Assembly: GCA_016791445.1 (NCBI GenBank)
Contig: JAEUMP010000020.1
Span: forward strand, 86,947 to 150,946
Length of the DNA stretch: 64,000 bases
Source: Hyphomonadaceae bacterium
GTDB lineage: Bacteria; Pseudomonadota; Alphaproteobacteria; Caulobacterales; Aquidulcibacteraceae
Direction: 5' to 3'
Both the position numbers and the translations under genes were made by a program. The notes under the pieces are model-generated. The model did no database searches. It saw nothing but the letters and a program-made list of their open reading frames with translations, and was not told the DNA's origin. Shown in pieces: positions 58,258 to 64,000 of the stretch. Each line of letters opens with the position of its first letter. The stretch's first letter is position 1.

Positions 58258-59328
58258 ATGGATGCGGGCCTGGAACACGTGGTGGCTGCCGAAACGGTGA
58301 CGTCGGACGTCGATGGCGATGCTGGGCGGCTGGTGCTGCGCGGACATGATCTGGATCAACTCGCGGGCCACACGACGTTTGAGGCGGTGACCCACCTCCT
58401 CTGGTCCGGCTTCTTCGATGACCTGCCGGCGGCGCGTGACATGCCCGCAGCGCTGGGCGCCGCGCGCACGCAGGTCTTCGCACAGCTGCCGGCCTTCCCC
58501 GCCCATCTCACCGCCGTCGAGGCGCTGCGCGTGGGGCTTTCCCACATCGGCGACGGCGACGATCTCGCCACCGCACTGCGCCTTCTCGCGGCCGGGCCCG
58601 TCTTTACCGCCGCCGCCGTGCGGCGCGCGCAGGGCTATGAGCCGATCGCGCCCGATCCGACGCTGTCGCACGCCGCCGACTTCCTGCGCATGCTGACAGG
58701 CGCCGCGCCCGCGCCGTCATCGGCGGCGGCGCTCGACGCCTATCTCATCACCATCGCCGATCACGGCCTGAATGCCTCGACCTTCGCCGCGCGTGTGGTC
58801 GCGTCCACGCAGGCGGGGCTCGCGTCCGCTGCTGTCGCGGGATTATCGGCGCTGAAGGGCCCGCTGCACGGCGGCGCGCCCGGACCCGTGCTCGACATGA
58901 TCGACGCCATCGGCGCGCCCGCGAACGCCGAAGCCTGGATCGACGCGGCGCTTGCGCGCGGCGACCGGCTCATGGGTTTCGGCCACCGCGTCTATCGTGT
59001 GCGCGACCCGCGCGCCGACGCACTCAAAGCCGCCATCGTGAAGCTGCCGAAAACGACCGGCCGACTCGCCTTCGCCGAAGCCATCGAGAGCGCCGCGCTC
59101 AACAAGCTCGCCGCGCGCTACCCCACGCGCACACTCGAAACCAATGTGGAATTCTACACCGCGCTCCTGCTCGAAGCCCTGCGCATCCCGCGCGAGGCGT
59201 TCACCTGTGTCTTCGCGTGCGGACGCCTCGCCGGATGGATCGCGCATGCGCGAGAGCAGCTTGCGACGGGACGGCTGGTGCGGCCGAAGTCCGTCTATGT
59301 CGGGCCGGAGGTACGCGTGGCGGCGTGA
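58258..59328 (+). CDS. Citrate-synthase-like protein
   Basis: A 356-residue citrate/2-methylcitrate synthase-type protein without HTH. The catalytic His residues are present in LKGPLHGGAPG and GFGHRVYRVRDPRA, and the CoA/substrate segment FACGRLAGWIAHAREQ is normal. The third catalytic residue, usually Asp in NVDFYSG, is Glu here (NVEFYTA, near residue 298). The chain is shorter than the main GltA-type synthase (about 430), so it is probably not the housekeeping enzyme. AAGGAG lies 7 nt before ATG 58258. Confidence 0.87.
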   Translation: MDAGLEHVVAAETVTSDVDGDAGRLVLRGHDLDQLAGHTTFEAVTHLLWSGFFDDLPAARDMPAALGAARTQVFAQLPAFPAHLTAVEALRVGLSHIGDGDDLATALRLLAAGPVFTAAAVRRAQGYEPIAPDPTLSHAADFLRMLTGAAPAPSSAAALDAYLITIADHGLNASTFAARVVASTQAGLASAAVAGLSALKGPLHGGAPGPVLDMIDAIGAPANAEAWIDAALARGDRLMGFGHRVYRVRDPRADALKAAIVKLPKTTGRLAFAEAIESAALNKLAARYPTRTLETNVEFYTALLLEALRIPREAFTCVFACGRLAGWIAHAREQLATGRLVRPKSVYVGPEVRVAA

Positions 59329-59422
59329 GGGTGCGAGCGCGGGAGGCTCCGGAAAAGTGGTTGTTTCGCAACCCACGCTGCTACAGCTCACTCACCATGA
59401 ACAACCTGCTCAGCCACCACAC

Positions 59423-61090
59423 CTAGAGCGTCCTCGCAACTCGGAATCCTACGTCGTGACTCCTTACCCAAGGCTTGTCCCCGGCGCGACTCGCGGAACG
59501 GAGCCAATTGGGATACGTGTTCCACGATCCACCCCGCGCGACTCTTTCAGAGCACGATAGTGGAGCAAAGGAGGAGCCATCGTTTGGAGCGTATGCGTAG
59601 GTGTTCGCATAGCAATCCTCCACCCATTCCCAGACGTTGCCGTGCATGTCGTGAAGCTTGAATGCATTCGGCGCGAACGATCCTGTCAACACTGTCTTGT
59701 CGGGGTTCCTCTCTCCGAATGGCCCCGCAGCGTATGACTTTCTGTGTCCATACAGCGCTTCGGTGGGCGCGATCACCGGCCCGAATGAGAAAGCCGTCGT
59801 CGTTCCCGCCCGCGCTGCATACTCCCACTCCGCCTCCGTCATTAGTCGGTACGCCCTGCCACCAACGCGACCATTCAGAAAGCGAACATAGCGCTTTGCG
59901 TCCTGCCAACTCACGTTGATTACCGGGCGATTGCCGCGACCCCACCCGTGGTCGGGCGGGCTCCACGGCCCTTCTTCCGGCGGCGCGCATCCATCATGCG
60001 ATACGCAAGAATCCCACATTGCAAAGGTGACTTCAAAGCGCCCCACTGCAAAAGGGCGCGGGATAATCACCTCGCGTTGCGGTGATTCATTCCGACTGCG
60101 CGCTTCCTCACTCGCCGGGCTGCCCATCAGGAACCGCCCCGCCGGCACCACCACCATCTCTGGGCACACATCACACTCCTTGAACATCTCCCCCGGCCGC
60201 GTCTTCGGCGCCGGCGGCGGCGGGAGTTCGCTGCGGTCGATGGCGGTCGTCATCGAGACCGGGGCCACGCCGAGAGTCACCGCGCGCCGCAGCGAACCGT
60301 TCTCCCACGGCGTCTGCGTGTTGCGCGTTGCGGTCAGCACACGGTTGCGCGTGGCGATGAACACATCTTCCAGCCGCGCGCCCTGCGCCGCGAAAATCTC
60401 CGCTGCGAGCGCGCTGGCGTACGGCCCGTTGCTCTGGCCGGGCAGGCTGTCGAGCGCAGTCGCGCCGGGTGATGTGGCGTAAGCGATGATCGTGCCCGGC
60501 GCCGCGCGCGCCTCCGCAAGGCCGCGCGTGACAAATCCGCTGCGCGAGGCTGCGGGCAACGCAAAGTCGCGGCACGCATCGAGGATAAGAACCACCGCGC
60601 CCTGCGCGGCGGGCCGCAACGCCGCCGACACGCGCGAAAGTGCGAGCGCTTCCGATTCCAGATCCACTTCCGTCGCCAGATCGGCGCCGAGCGGGATGAG
60701 GTAATTGTCGATGTCGCGCTCCAGCGCCGGCCGCCCTTGCGCGCCGTGCCCCGCGAAATAGAACACGCCCACCGCGTCCGGCCCCGCGCGTGAAAGCGAA
60801 GCCGCGAATGTGTTGAGCGCCGAAAGCAGCGCGCGCTTGTCCGGGTTCGTCACGCGGGTGACGGTGAAGCCTTTCGCCGCCAGCGCTGTCGCCACCAGTT
60901 CGGCGTCCTGCACGGCGTTCGCCAGCGCGGGCGGCACGATGAAGCCCGCCGCCTCCTGCGCCGCGCGCTCACGTCCGTAATCGGAAACGCCCACCACCAA
61001 TGCGAGCTTTGCAGGCCCGGGCTGCTGCGCATTCCCCATGCCCGCCGCGAGCACCACGAGCGCCGCAAGAATCCGAACCACCCACCGCAT
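59423..61090 (-). CDS. Secreted caspase-like protease fused to a formylglycine-enzyme-fold domain
   Basis: A 555-residue protein. A signal peptide (1-22, GNAQQ) precedes a C14 caspase p20 domain with catalytic His115 (FYFAGHGAQG) and Cys173 (LILDACRDFAL). A Pro-rich linker near 300 leads to a C-terminal SUMF1/FGE-type domain (MVVVPAGRFLMGSPASEEARS, EFARAG-type WEYAARAGTTT, HDMHGNVWEWVEDCY, VARGGSWNTYPNWLRSASR). The second domain has a C-type-lectin-like fold and may bind ligands rather than oxidise cysteine. Caspase-FGE fusions exist in other proteobacteria; targets are unknown. GGGAGAG precedes ATG 61090. Confidence 0.9.
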   Translation of the reverse strand: MRWVVRILAALVVLAAGMGNAQQPGPAKLALVVGVSDYGRERAAQEAAGFIVPPALANAVQDAELVATALAAKGFTVTRVTNPDKRALLSALNTFAASLSRAGPDAVGVFYFAGHGAQGRPALERDIDNYLIPLGADLATEVDLESEALALSRVSAALRPAAQGAVVLILDACRDFALPAASRSGFVTRGLAEARAAPGTIIAYATSPGATALDSLPGQSNGPYASALAAEIFAAQGARLEDVFIATRNRVLTATRNTQTPWENGSLRRAVTLGVAPVSMTTAIDRSELPPPPAPKTRPGEMFKECDVCPEMVVVPAGRFLMGSPASEEARSRNESPQREVIIPRPFAVGRFEVTFAMWDSCVSHDGCAPPEEGPWSPPDHGWGRGNRPVINVSWQDAKRYVRFLNGRVGGRAYRLMTEAEWEYAARAGTTTAFSFGPVIAPTEALYGHRKSYAAGPFGERNPDKTVLTGSFAPNAFKLHDMHGNVWEWVEDCYANTYAYAPNDGSSFAPLSCSERVARGGSWNTYPNWLRSASRAGDKPWVRSHDVGFRVARTL

Positions 61091-61124
61091 CGCACTCTCC
61101 CATCCCGCGCGAACAGGGCCGTCG

Positions 61125-61733
61125 CTAAAGCCGCCGCACATACTTCCGGTACGACCAGTACTTGTCCCCGCCGTCGTGGATGCACTTCCAGCCCCACGAG
61201 AGCAGCACCGGGCGCATCATGCGGTTGAACCACCCGTGCGCGCAGACGATCACGTTCTGTCCGCGCAGCGCATGCGCGGCGAGCGTGGCGGCGGCGGCTT
61301 CGGCGCGCTGTTCGGATTCCTGGCGCGTCTCGCGGCCGCCCGAGAGACCAAGCCACCACGCGGCGCGGGCGTAGACGCCCCAGCGGCGCGGCTTGCGGCG
61401 GCCCCAGATCGGCGGCGGCGGCAGCGGCGCTTCGACGAAGACTTCGTCGCGGATCACGTCCTTGCCCTGCGCCACCGCGCCGGCGGTCTCGCAGGCGCGC
61501 CGCAGGGTGGAGGCGAAGATGACGTCGGCCTCGCGGGCGAGCGCCATGAGATCCGCGGGCGGCGTCTGGCCGGGCACCAGCCCCGCCTCGTCATAGCCCT
61601 TCCACCAGTCGATGTATTCGCGCCAGGTCACGCGCACCTTGCGGTCGCCCTCGGGTTTGCCGTGGCGGACGATGACGATCCAGCCCGGCCCGTCGCCGCG
61701 CGCGGTCGTCGCCTGTTTCTGGGCTTCGTCCAT
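61125..61733 (-). CDS. Histidine phosphatase family protein
   Basis: A 202-residue phosphoglycerate-mutase-fold phosphatase. The phospho-His is in VIVRHGKPEGD (near residue 24) and the second catalytic His in VIVCAHGWFNRMMR. A long Pro/Arg-rich loop (PLPPPPIWGRRKPRRWGV) is inserted in the cap region. ATG 61733 (MDEAQKQA) was chosen over a longer frame with no homology. Substrate unknown. Confidence 0.85.
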   Translation of the reverse strand: MDEAQKQATTARGDGPGWIVIVRHGKPEGDRKVRVTWREYIDWWKGYDEAGLVPGQTPPADLMALAREADVIFASTLRRACETAGAVAQGKDVIRDEVFVEAPLPPPPIWGRRKPRRWGVYARAAWWLGLSGGRETRQESEQRAEAAAATLAAHALRGQNVIVCAHGWFNRMMRPVLLSWGWKCIHDGGDKYWSYRKYVRRL

Positions 61734-61876
61734 CCCGGCTCCGCGATACGGCGGCCTCTCTCCCCGACAGGCTCTTCTGACGCCGCGCGACGCCCGGCGG
61801 GAGACGGGGTCCGCCGCCGGGCGACCCACCCCTACAGGCCCCCCGCGACGGAAACAACCGTGCCCCTTGCGGCCGG

Positions 61877-62797
61877 TTAATGCACGAGCGCGCCCACGAA
61901 GGCCGCCGTGCTGGAGGCCAGCGCACGCAGGTCATAGCCGCCTTCAAGGCAGGCCACGAGACGCCCCCCGGCAGTGGCGTCGGCGACCTCCCGCAGCATG
62001 GTCGCGGCCCAGGCGTAGTCGGCGTCCTCAAGGCGCATTTCGGCGAGCGGGTCGGCGGCGTGGGCGTCGAATCCGGCGGAAACGAACACGAACTCCGGGC
62101 GGAACGCCTCCAGCGCCGGCAGGACGCGCGCTTCCATCGCCTTGCGCCAGAGCGCGCTGTCGGCGCCCGGCGGCAGCGGCGCGTTCACGATGTTGCCGGC
62201 GGGACCTGTCTCGCTCGCGCGGCCCGTGCCCGGATAGAGCGGCGACTGGTGCGTGGAGGCGAAGAAAAGACGCGGCTCCTTCTCGGCGGTCGCCTGCGTG
62301 CCGTTGCCGTGATGCACGTCGAAATCGATCACCGCGACGCGGGCAAGGCCATGCGCCTCCAGCGCATGCAGCGCGCCGACGGCGATGTTGTTGAAGATGC
62401 AGAAGCCCATCGCCTGCGCGGGCTCGGCATGGTGGCCGGGCGGCCGCACGGCGCAGAAGGCCATTGCATCCTCGCCAGCCATCACGGCATCCACCGCCGC
62501 GGTCGCTGCCCCCGCCGCGCGCCACGCCGCCTCGCGCGAAGCATCGCAGAGAAACGTGTCGCCGCTGTCGAGGGCGATCATCCCCTCGCCTGGCTTCGGG
62601 AAAACGCCCTCGATCGCGCTCACGAAAGCGGACGGATGCACCCGCTCCACCGCGTCGCGCCGCGCATAGGGCGCCTCGCGCCGGTCGAGCGGCATGCCGT
62701 CGAGCGCCTTCAGCACGGCGGCGAGGCGCTCAGGCCGTTCGGGGTGTCCGGGCGGACCTTCGTGATCAAGCATGGAAGGGTGCGTGAAGAGGAGCAT
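61877..62797 (-). CDS. Histone-deacetylase-family (acetoin utilisation AcuC-like) hydrolase
   Basis: A 306-residue zinc deacetylase of the arginase/deacetylase fold. The active-site His pair lies in RPPGHHAEP (about 118-126), metal ligands in IDFDVHHGNGTQ and SAGFDAHAADP, and the catalytic-region GGYD in LEGGYDLRALA. Substrates of bacterial members include acetylpolyamines and acetylated proteins. In related bacteria this gene is next to xseB-ispA-dxs; here 5.4 kb lies between. Confidence 0.93.
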   Translation of the reverse strand: MLLFTHPSMLDHEGPPGHPERPERLAAVLKALDGMPLDRREAPYARRDAVERVHPSAFVSAIEGVFPKPGEGMIALDSGDTFLCDASREAAWRAAGAATAAVDAVMAGEDAMAFCAVRPPGHHAEPAQAMGFCIFNNIAVGALHALEAHGLARVAVIDFDVHHGNGTQATAEKEPRLFFASTHQSPLYPGTGRASETGPAGNIVNAPLPPGADSALWRKAMEARVLPALEAFRPEFVFVSAGFDAHAADPLAEMRLEDADYAWAATMLREVADATAGGRLVACLEGGYDLRALASSTAAFVGALVH

Positions 62798-62859
62798 GGG
62801 TCACTCTTTGCGCGCCGCGCCCGCGCGGGCAAGCGCCCCCATCTCACGCTACGCGGATA

Positions 62860-62947
62860 CTTCCCCCGCAGGCGGGGGAAGAAAAGCGCCGGCGCATTTC
62901 TTCCGCCGTGAGCCTAGCGATTTGGGGGAAGTGGCCCGCGAAGCGGG
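62860..62947. repeat. Cluster of inverted repeats, REP-like intergenic element
   Basis: Three adjacent dyads occupy the gap before the acetyltransferase gene. CTTCCCCCGC/GCGGGGGAAG is at 62860-62881. A 24-bp palindrome with one mismatched pair, centred on GCGCCGGCGC, is at 62879-62902. CCCGC-GAA-GCGGG is at 62935-62947, flanked by GGGGGAAGTGG and GAAGGGGGCGG. The style resembles interspersed REP elements of alphaproteobacteria. No second copy was seen in this window. Confidence 0.5.
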
Positions 62948-62982
62948 TCGAAGGGGGCGGTGGCGCGTGGTAAGCGCTTCGC

Positions 62983-63630
62983 ATGACCGACGTGTCTCCC
63001 GAACTGCTCGCCCAGCGCAAACGCGCCGCCGCCGCGCCGCGCCGCGCCGTGCTGGCGGACGCCCCTGTCGTCTCACGGACGCTCGCGCGCTCTTTCGCCA
63101 CCGATCCCGTCGTCGACTGGTTCGTGCGCGACGATGCACGCCGCGAAAAGGCGCTCGACCAGTGGTTCGACTTTGCGGTGAAAAAGCTCGGCCTGCCCGG
63201 TCGTGAGGTCTGGATGTCGGACGACTCCAGCGCCGTCGCGCTCTGGATTCCGCCGCCGCAGGACACGATGCAGCTTTCCATCGTTGACGAAGTCGCCGCG
63301 ATCCCGATGTTTCTTTCGGTGGTGAGCTTTCAGCGCCTCGGCCGCATGCAGCGCCTGCGCGCCGCATTCGACGCCAACCACCCGAAGGCGCCGCACTGGT
63401 ATCTCTTCTTCCTCGCCGTCGATCCCGACTGTCAGGGACAGGGCCTCGGCTCCGCGATCCTGAAGTCGACGCTCGACGCGATCGATGCAAAGCACGAGGC
63501 CGCCTATCTCGAAGCCTCCAGCGAAAAGAATGTGCCGCTCTATCTACGCCACGGCTTCGAGATCGTGAGCGAGTTCAGGCCGGAACCGACGGGGCCGAAG
63601 CTTTGGGGCATGTGGCGGAAGCCGCGCTGA
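62983..63630 (+). CDS. GNAT-family N-acetyltransferase
   Basis: A 215-residue acetyltransferase. The acetyl-CoA motif is clear in FFLAVDPDCQGQGLGSAILKSTL (near 145-167), and AAYLEASSEKNVPLYLRHGFEIVSEF follows. An N-terminal segment with VVSRTLARSFATDPVVDWF and ALWIPP is typical of a common subgroup with unknown small-molecule substrates. Confidence 0.9.
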   Translation: MTDVSPELLAQRKRAAAAPRRAVLADAPVVSRTLARSFATDPVVDWFVRDDARREKALDQWFDFAVKKLGLPGREVWMSDDSSAVALWIPPPQDTMQLSIVDEVAAIPMFLSVVSFQRLGRMQRLRAAFDANHPKAPHWYLFFLAVDPDCQGQGLGSAILKSTLDAIDAKHEAAYLEASSEKNVPLYLRHGFEIVSEFRPEPTGPKLWGMWRKPR

Positions 63631-63681
63631 CCTCAGCACCGCTCGGAATAGGGGGAAACTCGAGGGCAATTCCCCTCGCCC

Positions 63682-63759
63682 TTCCGTGCCGCCGGCTTCC
63701 ATCCGGCCATCGATTTCCCTTGGCGCACATGACGTCGACTGGAAGCCGGCGGTACGGAA
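63682..63759. repeat. Long inverted repeat downstream of the GNAT gene
   Basis: Arms of 20 bp, TTCCGTGCCGCCGGCTTCCA (63682-63701) and its complement (63740-63759), differ at one position and enclose 38 bp. TTTTT follows at 63765-63769. It could be a large terminator or the ends of a tiny mobile element. No flanking direct repeat is evident. Confidence 0.6.
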
Positions 63760-63785
63760 TGCACTTTTTCAGCAAAACAATCCGA

Positions 63786-63801
63786 CCGGGTCCAGACCCG
63801 G
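63786..63801. promoter_or_regulatory. Short perfect dyad before the truncated last gene
   Basis: CCGGGTC-CA-GACCCGG, two perfect 7-bp arms, lies 61 bp before the start of the last gene. It may be an operator or part of the repeat-rich gap 63631-63861, which holds no other gene. Confidence 0.3.
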
Positions 63802-63861
63802 GTCACACTCCTCCCACGTCGCGTCGGAATGGTTCCGCCGCTTCGAAGAGGAGAGCCAGAG

Positions 63862-64000
63862 ATGCAGATCGCGAAACCGCTACGCCACCGCCGCGCCGCC
63901 TACGCCGCCGCTGCGCGCGAACTGCACTTGTGGCTGCTGCAAGTCCTCGCCTGGGTCGCGGCGCGCGTGCGCCTGCCGCGCGTGTTGCGTCTCGATTTCC
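63862..64000 (+). CDS. Hypothetical protein, 5' end only
   Basis: An open frame of 46 codons starting ATG 63862 and leaving the window. AGAGGAGA (63847-63854) lies 7 nt upstream. The visible part is basic and Ala/Arg/Leu-rich (MQIAKPLRHRRAAYAAAAREL, then HLWLLQVLAWVAARVRLPRVL), suggesting a short amphipathic or membrane-associated N-terminus. No family recognised. Confidence 0.5.
   Translation, partial: MQIAKPLRHRRAAYAAAARELHLWLLQVLAWVAARVRLPRVLRLDF

Overview
The window is GC-rich, densely packed chromosomal DNA from an alphaproteobacterium. The best guess is Caulobacterales or a Hyphomonadaceae-like relative. Support comes from many 4-nt ATGA start/stop overlaps, an ast arginine-succinyltransferase operon, hspQ, TonB receptors, an MHYT-domain kinase and the pieces of a histone-deacetylase/xseB/ispA/dxs cluster. 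The order-level placement is inference from gene content. No tRNA, rRNA, CRISPR array, insertion sequence or integrase was recognised.

Layout. 1-6.8 kb: the 5' part of an unusual ileS, then sulfate assimilation (cysH-cysD-cysN on plus; the sulfate ABC transporter cysT-cysW-cysA on minus). 6.9-10.2 kb: an Rrf2 regulator, a LuxI-type acyl-homoserine-lactone synthase coupled to a PhyH-like dioxygenase, an ArsR/AHSA1 pair and a PilZ protein. 10.3-19.4 kb: katG with an OxyR-like site, an SDR, GTP-dependent PEP carboxykinase, folE, a Ca/Na antiporter, rlmE, a Ppx/GppA phosphatase and hspQ. 19.4-24.9 kb: one translationally coupled operon (M20 hydrolase-astA-astD-astB-ridA) for arginine catabolism; AstC and a canonical AstE are absent here. 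25-46.4 kb: outer-membrane proteins, lipid-related genes (aminoglycoside-phosphotransferase-like protein, acyl-CoA dehydrogenase, P450), two related amidohydrolases, CorA, QueD, two histidine kinases and an EF-hand protein.

46.4-51.4 kb is the accessory region. A complete retron-like unit lies at about 47.86-49.65 kb. It has a promoter, a small non-coding RNA with long terminal a1/a2 inverted repeats and a 12-bp msd-type hairpin, and a reverse transcriptase (NAxxH, YADD and VTG motifs) fused to a C-terminal TIR domain. The RT start codon lies inside the a2 repeat. Just downstream is a two-gene unit of visibly lower GC: a membrane-anchored ParA-like ATPase and an unrecognised 155-aa partner. 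This is the best candidate here for an undescribed system.

51.4-64 kb: dxs and ispA, then xseB and a histone-deacetylase-like gene, with unrelated genes between them. These include a DUF3089 lipoprotein, a lipocalin, a DnaQ-like exonuclease, a divergent pair of citrate-synthase paralogues (one carrying an N-terminal HTH) around a perfect palindrome, a caspase/formylglycine-enzyme-fold fusion and a histidine phosphatase. The window ends with an acetyltransferase, an intergenic region rich in inverted repeats and the start of a truncated gene.
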